The position numbers and the translations under genes were made by a program. Shown one piece after another: positions 51,631-62,373 of a stretch of 64,000 nucleotides of DNA (position 1 is the first letter of the stretch; each line of letters opens with the position of its first letter). This DNA comes from Conoideocrella luteorostrata (taxonomy: Eukaryota; Ascomycota; Sordariomycetes; Hypocreales; Clavicipitaceae): the NCBI GenBank assembly GCA_032433595.1, contig JASWJB010000056.1, forward strand, positions 107,630-171,629. The letters are read 5' to 3'. Below the pieces are notes generated by a model that was not told where the DNA came from, did not search any database, and was given only the letters and a program-made list of their open reading frames with translations.

Positions 51631-54600
51631 ATGGGCGTAAACAATGGTAATTCGAAGCTGGAGCACAACTCTGTGCCGCGATTGCTGGTTGCAGTCATCG
51701 ATCAGTTTGCCGCTTCCGAGCCTGAACACCCATACATCTTCCAGGCAAAGTCTAACAGACCGGAAGATGGCTGGGAGCCGGTGACCTTCAAACAATTCGC
51801 CAATGCCATCGACTGCGTAGCACATATAATCACCGAGACAGTCAAGAACAGCAGCTCAGACAAGTTCCCCACGTTAGCTTACGTCGGCCCTAGCGACGTT
51901 CGATATGGCATCTTGGCTTTTGCAGCCGTGAAAGCTGGGTGTCAGGCGCTATTCGTCTCTCCAAGGAATAGCGTGGAGGGACAGCTATCACTTTTCGAGG
52001 CGACAAATTGCAACCACATATGGTATGAGAGCTCATTTCACCAGCCAGTCTGCAAGTGGACTGCCGAGCGCAAAATGCAATCGTGGGCGGTCCCCCAAGC
52101 CGACGAGTGGCTGCATGCATCAACGAAACCCTTTCCCTACACCAAGACTTTTGAGGAAGCCCGCTGGGATCCTCTTGTTGTGTTGCACACAAGTGGTTCT
52201 ACCGGTATTCCAAAACCGATAGTAGTTAGACAAGGAGCTACGGCTATTGTTGATACTTTCCGGAGTTTGCCTGAATTCCATGGCAGCGAGATATTCTTCA
52301 ACTATTGGAAGTCACACGCCACGAGATTCTTCTCTCCGTTACCCGCATTTCATGCTGCTGGAATGCTTTGCAACTTCATGACCGTGCCGATATACTTTGG
52401 TCTTCCTACAGCTCTACCGCCGGTTGGTCAGCCGGTAACGGCTGACTTGATTCTGAAATGCCTGCAGCACTCCGGGTCTGACGGCGGTATATTTGCACCG
52501 TCTATTCTTGAGGATTTGAGCTTCATGGATGAAGGCGTGGAAGCGCTCAGGAAGCTTAGCTTTGCGGCTTTTGCTGGAGGTAATGCAACCCTGACATTTG
52601 TTTTGTGCCACCGCAATTCCGTCTGCCCTGTACAGCGTTCTTTATTCCATTTGTATATCTTGTGCTGCTATCGAATATTCTTCGCTACTTTGAATCATCG
52701 CTTTTTGTTTCCAGATCTTCAGAATGCTGACGTATTGTTTGCAGGCAACTTGTCTAAAACAGCCGGCGACCACCTCACAGAAAGGGGGGTGATTTTGAGC
52801 GATGTAATTTCTTCTACAGAGTACGTATGAAGTAATTCTTGTCATTATTAACCAGTACTTGGGGCTCACACTTGGGGATTATCTTAGGCACACGCCGTAC
52901 GCTTTGTATAGTCAACCTAACCCGAAACTTTGGCAATATTTTATCTTCAACAGTGAGCAAATGGGTGCTGTATGGAGGCCTCACGATCCGGAAGAGGGAA
53001 TTTATGAACTCGCACTACGGCGAAAGGACCCCAATGACCCACTTGACCAGGCAGTATTTTATACGTTCCCAGATCTCACGGAGTGGTCTACTGGTGACCT
53101 GTACAAAGCTCACCCTACGCTCAAGGATCACTGGTTATATCAAGGCCGGGCAGATAACGTGATAGTCTTCTCAAACGGCGAGAAGCTCAATCCCGTAACA
53201 ATTGAGGATGGTGTCGTTGGTCACCGCCTGATCAAGGGTGCTTTGGTTGTAGGTCAGGACCGATTTCAACCGGCATTGATCTTGGAGCCAAACACGCCAC
53301 CCAAGTCTGAGGACGAAGCACAGCGACTAATTGACGATGTCTGGCCGCTCATTGAAGAGCTGAACAAGGAGACTGTTGCGCATGGCCGTATATCTCGTCA
53401 GCTCGTTGCCTTATCCGATCCCGATATTCCTTTTCCTCGAGCCGGCAAGGGAACGATCCAGCGCGTCGCTGCCACTCGAGCATACAAGCAGATGAGTGAC
53501 GAAATGTATCAGCGGGCGGGCGCTATTAACGCAGCCGATGTTGTCTCTATAGACCTCAGCACAAAGAGCTCTGTGCTACAGTCGCTCTTGGAGCTGCTTA
53601 CCGACAAGATGAAGATCACGCAAATCGAAGCCGACACGGACTTTTTCAGCGCCGGCATCGATTCACTGCAAGTGTTGACCATTTCGAGGCTCTTGAAAGC
53701 TGGGTTTGAAGCGTCAGGTGTTACTGTTAGCCCTGCAGTCTTTGCACCTCGTTCGATATATTCCAATCCGACGCCTAATCAGCTTGCAGAGCACCTTTAT
53801 GCGGCAACGCATGTAAATGGTGTCTCACAAAATGGACAGAATGGACAGGATGGAACCGACAACTCTATATTCGCAAGTCTGGTATCAAAATACACAGATA
53901 ACTTGCCTGGCCCACAAACTGGCAAGCCTGTGCCCAATGATGACGGACAGACAGTCATCATGACAGGCTCAACGGGATCATTAGGCGCATACATGTTGGA
54001 TATTCTCTGCAAGCTGCCAAATGTCAAGTCCATCATTGCGCTAAACCGCGGTGAAGACGGTGGCGAGTCTCGGCAGCCCAGTGTGAACAGCGATCGCGGC
54101 TTGGGATCGAACTTCTCCAAGGTCACATTCCTGAAGTCCGATCTGTCCAAACCTGATTTTGGATTAGGGGATGCCAAATATAAGGAACTTCTCAGTGTTG
54201 CTGACCGCATCATCCACAACGCCTGGCCTGTCAACTTCAACATCAACCTATCGTCCTTTGAGCCATACATTAGAGGCGTAAGACACCTGGTAGACTTTTC
54301 TAGCGCCGCCACAAAGCAAGTTTCCATCGTGTTTTTGTCAAGTATCAGCACTGCTGGAAACTGGACCAAATCCAAGCTTGTGCCAGAGCGACAACTCGCC
54401 GACCCAAGCCTTGCCCAGATGGGCTATGGTCTGTCAAAGCTGGCGGGCAGCCTGATTCTAGACGCGGCTGCGGAGAAATCCGGCATTCCCTGTGCTTCCA
54501 TCCGCGTCGGCCAGATCGCAGGGCCTCGCGGCGCAAAGGGTAAATGGAATCCACAAGAGTTTATGCCAAGCTTAGTCGCAAGCTCTGTCTACTTGGGCAT

Positions 54601-55057
54601 TCTTCCACGAGAGCTCGGCGCGTCCGATGTGGTCGATTGGATGGCCATCGAAGATGTAGCTAGAGTCATACTCGAAGTCAGTGGTGTCGCGCAGACAAAG
54701 AAATCTCTGTCCGATATCAGCGGGTACTTTCACTGTGTTAATCCAAAAACGGCAGATTGGGCGGACATGGCTGTCGCGATCAAAGACTATTATGCCGGTC
54801 GGATTAAGGAACTTGTTAGCATTGACGAATGGGTTGCCGCGCTTGAGAAGAGCGCGATTGATACAGCGAATATTGACAGGAACCCTGCTATCAAGTTGCT
54901 TGACACGTTTCAGGGTTTTGTGCAGGCTAAGAAGGCTGGAATTGAACATGTCTATTTCGACATGGAAAGGACTGTAAGCCAAAGCCAGACGGCGGCAGAG
55001 GTGAATCCTGTTACCACAGATCTTATGCGGAACTGGTGCGCTCAGTGGGATTACTGA
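51631..55057 (+). CDS. NRPS-like enzyme: adenylation, carrier and thioester-reductase domains (A-T-R)
   Basis: Three exons, 51631-52579, 52745-52820 and 52888-55057, encode 1064 residues. The adenylation domain spans about 20-540: A3 core LHTSGSTGIPKP at 185-196, a degenerate A5 (ISSTEHTPY), STGDLY (A7), GRADNVIVFSNGEKLNP (A8) and PRAGKGTIQR (A10). The carrier domain holds FFSAGIDSLQV with phosphopantetheine Ser 601. The C-terminal reductase is an extended short-chain dehydrogenase: GSTGSLG at 702-708 for NAD(P)H and Tyr855-x3-Lys859 (YGLSK). There is no condensation domain. Enzymes of this plan activate one carboxylic or amino acid, load it on the carrier and release it reductively as aldehyde or alcohol. 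The substrate cannot be read from sequence by eye. The first intron, 165 bp, is stop-free and in frame. The neighbouring MFS, regulator and bisphosphatase-like genes suggest a small metabolite locus. Confidence 0.93.
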
Positions 55058-55312
55058 TTTGTAGGAATTAGACCTTATAGACCACTATGGAACTCGATAG
55101 CATGTAATGAATTCATTGACTTATTGCATCGGATCGGATGTGAGCCTCGCTTCGGGACATGCCAGTTTCGTAGCGGCATTGCTGGTTATGCAACCGAATG
55201 CCAGCATAGTTTTGGTTGGAACCGTATATTCTGTACCGTCATATGTCCCCTAAGCATCCTGAACCATGTACCTCACCGCGATGTGATGCGATCTTTATGG
55301 AAATCTTCAAAA
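55058..55312. terminator. Shared 3' region of convergent genes
   Basis: 255 bp between the stops of the NRPS-like gene (plus) and the bisphosphatase-like gene (minus). It should contain both polyadenylation regions; no distinctive signal was identified. Confidence 0.4.
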
Positions 55313-56326
55313 TTAGTTCGGCGCCTCCTGGTGCTGCCCAAGCCCGAAATGATACTTTGCAAGTTCCACATCGTCGCTGTTCCCACAAACCAAGCCACCC
55401 CTCTCGTCACAATCAGCTACCGGCTGATCAAGAATGTCTTTCCCATTAAGCGGATCAATAGCCTTGCCCCCAGAGCACTCAACAATCAACGCAATGGGGA
55501 ATAACTCAAACAGTTTCCGCAGCTTGGCCTTGCTTTGGACAGTGACTGGAGATAAGTAGACTCCATGCCCCTTCACCAACGCGTGAACCACGTCTGGAAC
55601 CAAGCCCCCGCTATATCTCAACGTATACTTGCTTTGTATTAAATACGTGACCAGCTTCATGTACTTTTCATCATCCGCAGCGGCGCGCAAGTTCGCAGGT
55701 GCAAAGTATCGGGTCCCGAACGGCGGCGATGCCAAGCGCACCAATTCCCGAATGACCTGACAGTCATGAAGACCGCTATCGGAAAGCCCAACCTCGACAC
55801 AAATCGTCTGGGAGTCTGGTATCCGAACCGCCACTACGGCCGTTGTTCGAGGGCCATAAACACCTAAGATTGCGGCGATTTGTTTCTTTGACGGCAGTTG
55901 CGAGAGCGCCGACTCTCCTTGCCAGATGCCAATGATGGTGCCGACGCTCCAGTTCGGAGCGATGATGGAACTCCCGTCCAGGGGGTCGAATGTAACAGTG
56001 TACTTTTCAGCGAGGTTGCTTTCACTTTCTGGTTGGTGCTGCACCGGTCTTTCTACAGGGTCTTCCTCGCTACTGGCTGTGACGACGGAAGGGCATTCGG
56101 CGAGTGATGCCCTGATGATGCTTTCGGCGAGTACATCGACATTCAGCTGGTCGTCCCCAAATGGGTTGGCTGTGCCGGCGGAAGAGACGTGGTGAGACTG
56201 GCGGAGGGAGGCACCGATTTTGGATATGCTGGTTAGGAGGGAAGGGACGATGGATTGGTGGAGGACTTGGTGAGAGGACGGGAGGGGCTGGGATTGCCAA
56301 AAGGTTTGGAAGTCGGCGGGGGGCAT
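55313..56326 (-). CDS. Fructose-1,6-/sedoheptulose-1,7-bisphosphatase-like enzyme
   Basis: A single exon of 337 residues from the ATG at 56326 (MPPADFQTFWQSQP); upstream in-frame sequence lacks ATG. The class I sugar-bisphosphatase fold is shown by GDDQLNVDVLAE near 57-68, metal-binding Glu in TASSEEDP (87-88), FDPLDGSS at 113-120, and KLRKLFELFP with its Glu plus a following IVECSGGKA. The metal and phosphate ligands I can judge by eye are all present, so activity is likely. The sequence is closer to the sedoheptulose type (SIIAPNWSVGTIIGIW) than to a cytosolic gluconeogenic FBPase, but substrate choice is inference. There is no targeting signal. Fungi have a separate housekeeping FBPase, so this copy may serve a special pathway. 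It is convergent with the NRPS-like gene. Confidence 0.85.
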   Translation of the reverse strand: MPPADFQTFWQSQPLPSSHQVLHQSIVPSLLTSISKIGASLRQSHHVSSAGTANPFGDDQLNVDVLAESIIRASLAECPSVVTASSEEDPVERPVQHQPESESNLAEKYTVTFDPLDGSSIIAPNWSVGTIIGIWQGESALSQLPSKKQIAAILGVYGPRTTAVVAVRIPDSQTICVEVGLSDSGLHDCQVIRELVRLASPPFGTRYFAPANLRAAADDEKYMKLVTYLIQSKYTLRYSGGLVPDVVHALVKGHGVYLSPVTVQSKAKLRKLFELFPIALIVECSGGKAIDPLNGKDILDQPVADCDERGGLVCGNSDDVELAKYHFGLGQHQEAPN

Positions 56327-56828
56327 GGTGGATGGGGGATGTTGGTTTGAGGGGTTGATGTGGTTGTGGTCGAGGACGTAGTCTTGAGAGCGGATATGAC
56401 TGAGATTGAGGTTTGGTGATCTGATAATGAAGTGAAGTGGGTCTGGATTCTGCAAATAGCGCAGTCGATGTGGAAGCAGGCCACTTATATTAAAACTGTC
56501 TTTGCCTTTCTTAAGACAGCTGTCAATTTAATTGTATTAAGACGTTTAATGAACTGAAATTTGTTAGTTGGTTTATGTGGATGTGGCGGTAGGAGTTAAT
56601 CGTAACTCGCACGATGTGAGGCTTTATTGTTGTAGCATAATCCAGCCCGCTGAAGAAACGAGGGGTTTTTTCTTTCTTGCTGTAGGTTAAGAAAATAGAA
56701 AAAAAACCGGCACATTTATCTCGCATATTACATTACAACCAACAAACTGCTGGAAAACGTGAGACAAATGCTAGGGTAAGCCTTTTTGCACCATTGGAAC
56801 AGCTCTTTGTCCTTGAGCTGGCGGTGCC

Positions 56829-57453
56829 ATGCGAATCAGTTGTGCACAATCTGTCTTTGTCCGACCTTCACATCATGAAATGGGCGAGGTACATGCTTAC
56901 TTCTTCCAAGATTCCCCTACGTTGGATGGCCCCTACAGTTGTCCTGTATGTGATGTGGCTGGGCCTATTGATGACCTCGGCCTTCAATTCTCTATTCCGT
57001 CCCTGCATAACTACCCAGTACGCTACGCTGATGCCTCGGATCGGATCTGACATTCACTCGCAAAACCGCTGGTAAGAAGGCGCTGACAGGGACGCCGATC
57101 AGGCTAGAGCCGATGAGTATCTTGAGCCTACGAAAGGCGGTTCGAGTCCGGAAAAAGGATAATGACGGTAGTTCAGCAGCAACGACTCTGTGCAGTAACA
57201 TATTGCAAAAAGTTTGGGCGGAGACGGTGTTGAGCTCGATTTCGAGCTGCTTGGAGGACAAATATTCGGAAGCTATCAGATGGCAGTCGAATTCAACTGA
57301 AATGTGTACTAGATCTTATGCAAGCCAATTTCAGCGACATCATAGGGGCCAAGGAAAGCTTCGGATTAGTTGAATCTACTGCTGCTGATAACGATGATGC
57401 TGTTAATAATGCTGCCGTTGACGAAGCTACTAACGAAGGCCTTCTTGCTTGAT
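56829..57453 (+). pseudogene. Possible relic of an unidentified gene
   Basis: A plus-strand frame from the ATG at 56829 reads GEVHAYFFQDSPTLDGPYSC and then PVCDVAGPIDDLGLQFSIPS before a TGA at 57048. Further on, different frames read GGDGVELDFELLGGQIFGSY and LDLMQANFSDIIGAKESFG, the last ending ATNEGLLA and stop at 57453. The pieces look protein-like but lie in different frames with stops between, and I could not connect them by introns. I do not recognise the family. It may be a decayed gene, or partly chance. Confidence 0.3.
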
Positions 57454-59780
57454 GATGCTGATGCTGATGAGGTTCTTATTGTCTGACGATGTTACTGCTG
57501 ACCGTGGCGAGCGTCTCACGCAGCAGAATCATACCGCCCGTTTTCCATATACTATGGTCCCCTAGCACCGCATCTTCGCAATACAATACGTCACAGTACA
57601 TCACGAATTTCATTGACCGATAGCCGAACAAATAAACAAAATGGTCCAAGTAGAGAGAGGCAGAAAATGACCTCCACTTTGCACCAGCTCATTAAAGAGG
57701 CAATGCGAGAAGCTACGCTTCTCCCTGCTCTTTCCATCGCCTTGCGCAATCGCAAATCTCAGGCAAAGCTCCTCTTTCCCAGATTATATTATGGTTGCAT
57801 TATAAGCTTCAATACATTAAATAGCAACGTAGTTTCTGCACGTTGATGGGATGGCACCTGGTCGAAAGATATACCATATCAATCAGCAGGACAATTAGGA
57901 AGGTCTGCCGGATAACTCGGGAGGATGGCGCGAAAGTCATGGCGTGCGCAAGATATCGGGCGGGCACGCCTCACGAAAACGACTACTACTCTTTCGAGCA
58001 AGTGATTAAAGAGCCGTTGTGGCCAACCTTGTCTCTGCAGCTTTTGCCCGGTTCGAAGATGCCGGATAGCCGATCAAGATGGCCCAAGCCATGCCGGGCA
58101 TCCCCACTCCTTGGCCTCGGAACTGTGGGCTTCCTTGAGTATGGGCCGCATGAGCTCATTTTGGCATGGGGTAACTCCGTAGTTAGTACTCCGTAGGTAA
58201 CTGGCTAAGGAAATTTGATCCTCCTTCTTAATCCAGGCGCCGAGTCCGTTATACACGGCGTGAGTGAGAGCAGAAATGCAATCTTGATAATGTTGCGGTG
58301 TCCAAAGTACGATGTGCCGTCAAGACGAAAGCTAGGAGAGTTTGCGCAGATCTTGCGTCAAGCACGACTTGCGGTTTGAACTTGAAAGAAAAATAGAGAA
58401 AAGCATAGCATGTACTCCGTATTTTTCAGGTTTATCATTCCGTGAGAATATTGAAAACTGCTTATCTTCATGCTGACACGAGAAGATAGAGGCGACAGCA
58501 GCTTATTTTTTGCTTGTAACGGCTCGTCGCCTATTTCTTCCTTCCTTTCTTTCTTTTTTCTTTGTCCGTTTCTCATGGCATAAATAGTGTAAGCATCTCA
58601 GATCAATACGAATGGCCTCTGGCACCTCCCGAGTACTTGTTCACCGAGTGATTAGTCCCGCTCCAACAACATCCGCCCCCACCCCGGAACCCTCCTCACG
58701 ATATGTTACCGCGCGGAGCAGCTATCTCAGTTAATATGAATTAGATTGCTCACAGGACTTTCCACCGGACTTTCGCCTGCACTTTTGTCGGTGCTTTCAC
58801 TCGTATTAAGCGATTCGGTAGTGATCGTCATCCCAGTAGACATGCCTAACGGCAAACATGTCCATGAATGGACCCCAGTCTATCATGTGCCTTCCTTTTG
58901 GGCGATCGCGCCAGCGAGAAACTGACTACAGTCTCGCCATTCTGGCTATTCATGCAAGCGCACATGACAAAATGGGTCACCTTGTTCGGATCCTCTTTTC
59001 CAGATTCTTCTACCGGGCTCTCGATCTTGCGTTGATCCGGCCGACAACAGCTGTGGCGTCTTGCAGGCTTGCCCATTCGGGGACACGCCGCCCATTGGCT
59101 ACCCAAGTGGCTGGGCGATGTAACTAACACGTTGGAGTGCTCTGCGAACTAGTTAGTTCTCCCTATGAGCAGCATTGTTCGGTTACAATGTAGTTATCGC
59201 GTTACATGGCACGTCGGCTGCCCTGCCGACTCTGTCTACCACCCTTCGGGACGCTCCTAGCGAATGACACTGTAGACGTTTTCCAATCTGGCAAACGGCG
59301 ACTGTCGGTGATCACCTGGCGACTGTAGCTTATCTTCCGGTTATGTTTCTTTTGATAAGAGGCGTCCTTTCTTATCATGTGTCCACTAATGAAGAAACGC
59401 TTGCGCGTGAGCTGTCCGTGGCAACCTCGTGTTCTGATGTCCCATCCAGGTTCGGCGAAGCGGGATATGAGCGATTCCTGGAGTCATCCAGGAGACGAGA
59501 ATTTACAGCGGCTACTAGCCAAGGACGGAAGCTAACCATGGTCCTTTGTGTTCCTTGAACTGAATGGGAAGGTCTGCGAACCCCATGCGGGTGTTCGAGT
59601 ACAATGCGTTATCCTCCAGCCCGTCACCAGTGGGGGCCATCCGGTAACTTCACACTAGAAGCTGGGGAAAACGCTTGTAAATGGATCACACGAGATCCAT
59701 GCTGCAGATTAGATGCACTTGGAGCCCCTGATTACTCTCTCAACTTCGTAGATACGGCTATCGCGAGGCCGATAAATGAG

Positions 59781-59787
59781 TATAAAA
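59781..59787 (+). promoter_or_regulatory. TATA box of the sedolisin gene
   Basis: TATAAAA followed by GGGC, 104 bp upstream of the ATG at 59885. The spacing fits a strong TATA promoter, as expected for an inducible secreted protease. Confidence 0.6.
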
Positions 59788-59884
59788 GGGCTATATCCCA
59801 TCTGCTAGGAGCATCCTTTCCGTTTTTGTAGCATCGACTTCAGCAATACAATCCATAAACAGTGTTGTATCAACCTCTTTCAGG

Positions 59885-62056
59885 ATGAAGATCAGTCTCG
59901 TTGTCCTTAACGGCCTTTTTGCCGGAGCCATTGCCGTTCCAACGGGCTCACACACTGTTCACGAGAGGCGTGACCTGTCCAACGGACAATGGATTAAGCG
60001 TGAGGCGGCCAACGCCAATGCCAAAGTTCCTGTCCGCATTGCCATGAAGCAGAAGAACTTGGACAAGGGAATGGACTACCTCCTCGAAGTGTAAGCAGAA
60101 AAGCCAGAAATAAGACTCCCGTTATGCTCATCACCTGCTAATATGGGACAGATCTGACCCCTCGTCGCCCAAGTACGGCCAGCACTACTCTCAGGATGAG
60201 GTGGTTGAGCTGTTTGCCCCAGACGAGAGCTCTGTCAATACTATCAAGAACTGGCTGGTCAAGTCAGGCGTCTCTGCTGACAAGATCACCTCGCCGAAGA
60301 GCAAGGGATGGCTAGACTTCCACGCCACTGTGGGTGAATTGGAGTCCATTCTGAAGACCAAATATCACATGTACGACCATGTTCAGGCTCGAAATGCTCA
60401 CATCGGAACCGATGAGTACGTCCTACCTGACGAGATCTCGTCTCTCGTAGACTTCATTGCCCCTGCTGTTGTGATGTCCCAAACATCACAGCCTTCAAGA
60501 AATGCCAAGCGAGATGGCCGTATTCTTCGCCCCCATAAGCCTCTTCCCGAGCAGGTCGTGAAGATGCTTGCTGCCAACCCAGGTATGTAAATCGGCGAAG
60601 AGGGAGGGAAAAAGTATGACATGAATCTGATACCCTCACTATAGGTGCTACGGACAACTGTGATCAGTACATAACCCCGGCCTGTATTAAGTCTCAGTAC
60701 AACATTACCGACGGCACCCTGTCTGATTCATCAAACCGCATGGGTATCTTTGAGCTACAAGAGGACGTGTACTCACAGGACGACTTGGATGACTTCTTCT
60801 CCAACTATGCCACAAATATTCCTGGGGGGACCGGCCCCAAGATCGATTTAATCGATGGAGCCCATGCTCCCGTCGACCAAAGCTCTGCTGGAGGCGAGTC
60901 GGATCTCGACTTTGAGATTGCCATCCCCATCATCTACCCCCAAGAAACTGAATTATATGAGACTGTTGCTCGAAACCAAGATATCTTCAACACGTTCCTC
61001 GATGCCGTTGACGGCAGCTACTGCACTTCGTCCAGTCACGGTGAGACTGGTGACGATCCTGTTGTTGACGGAAAAACTCCCAACGAGATGTGTGGCACTT
61101 TTACTCCTGCCAATGTTATTTCCTTCTCCTACGGTACTGCCGAGGCTGACTATCCCACAAATTACCTTCAGGTGTGTCCATCTTGCCAACTGGTTATTTT
61201 ACAAAAGTGCTGTTAGCAGTATGTACTGACTAAGAGATAGCGACAATGTGATGAGTTCATGAAGCTTGGTCTGCAGGGTACTTCCATCGTCTTTTCTTCT
61301 GGGGATGACGGCGTTGCCCGACGAAGTGGCGGCTGCCTCGGTCCCAAGAAGAATATTTTCACACCAGGTCAAGAAGCATCGTGCCCCTACGTGACTTCTG
61401 TTGGATCGACCGTCCTCTTGTCTTCTGGCGAGGAGATTGCCACAGAGACCTTTTCGTCTGGGGGTGGGTTCAGCAACATCTGGACAACTCCGGACTATCA
61501 GAAGGATGCTGTTGCAACGTAAGCCAAGCCCCTCGAGCACGCACCCAGCTCGACTCAACCCTACATAGTCCATAATATGAAGCTAACAAGCGTAATCAGT
61601 TACTTCTCCCAGCATGACCCCGGCTACAAGTCATACAACACCAAGGACGGAAAGATACCCACCACCGGCGGCATCTACAACCGTGCCGGTCGTGGATACC
61701 CTGATGTCGCTGCCCTTGGTGACAATGGTGTTGTCGTTGTTCGAGGCCAGTCTGGCACTTCCGGTGGTACATCCATGTCCGCACCGCTCGTCGGCGCCAT
61801 CTTCACCCGCATCAACGAGGAGCGTATCAAGGCCGGGAAGAAGTCCATTGGCTTTGCCAACCCTGCCTTGTACAAGAATCCCGCCATGTTCACTGATGTT
61901 ACTACCGGCGACCAGTCCAAGGGTGGTCCGGGTGGCGATGGTCGCCCTAGTGCCTGTGGCAACAAGGGCTTTTCTGCCGTGAAGGGCTGGGACCCAGTCA
62001 CCGGCTTGGGTACGCCTATTTATCCTGCTATGCTCGATTACTTCCTCAATCTCTAG
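59885..62056 (+). CDS. Secreted sedolisin (peptidase family S53, tripeptidyl-peptidase type)
   Basis: Five exons, 59885-60090, 60152-60582, 60645-61171, 61241-61518 and 61600-62056, encode 632 residues; introns are 61-81 bp. A signal peptide (MKISLVVLNGLFAGAIAVP) is followed by the activation propeptide with SPKYGQHYSQDEV near 73-85 and a basic processing region (NAKRDGRILRPHKP). The catalytic domain starts near CDQYITPACIKSQYN. The catalytic triad of the family is present: Glu 297 and Asp 301 in GGESDLDFEIA and Ser 539 in SGGTSMSAP, plus the oxyanion Asp 410 in SSGDDG. The C-terminal calcium site region contains GWDPVTGLGTP. The enzyme should be secreted, autoactivated at acid pH and release tripeptides or cut proteins internally; nutrient or host-protein digestion is the likely role. 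Each splice restores a conserved block. Confidence 0.95.
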
Positions 62057-62373
62057 GTTGTCGCAGATTGTTGAAACGAGGATGTGGTGCACCTTACACG
62101 ATGATGAATTTGATGTTCACTGGCGCAAAAATAAATAAGCACGCCAATGATGGAGATAGGAGTTCGGCGAGGTTCCTATCCCGTACATATCTTGACAGTA
62201 CATATCTTGAATATATATGCGAATGGCTACTGAGTTGGTCATTCATGGACAGGTACTTTTCTTTAGAGAACTTGTGACATGTTGTACGGATCAGAATTCG
62301 GGAATGGTTTTGTTCAACACAGCTATTAAACTAGGTTTTGAGCCAAAAGACCGCAGCCCACAAGTCAAGATCG
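62057..62373. terminator. Shared 3' region of the sedolisin and EGF-propeller genes
   Basis: A 317 bp gap between two convergent stops; it is A/T-rich around 62120-62230 with a short TATCTTGA-type duplication near 62190. It is expected to hold both 3' ends. Confidence 0.4.

Larger units (their letters stand above)
56327..59884. other. 3.6 kb intergenic region with possible gene relics
   Basis: It contains the coding-like stretch at 56829-57453 (listed separately), a codon-periodic GAT/GCT-rich part near 57380-57480, exact TACTCCGTA copies at 58187 and 58413, and the promoter of the sedolisin gene at the right end. Other open frames near 57.8-59.1 kb are not recognisable. Confidence 0.5.

Noticed and set aside
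57113..57160. GGTTCGAGTCC resembling a tRNA T-loop
   Set aside because: No matching acceptor, D and anticodon stems could be formed around it.
57843..58196. 117-codon plus-strand frame
   Set aside because: Partly protein-like but without any recognisable motif, and it is not supported by flanking exons.
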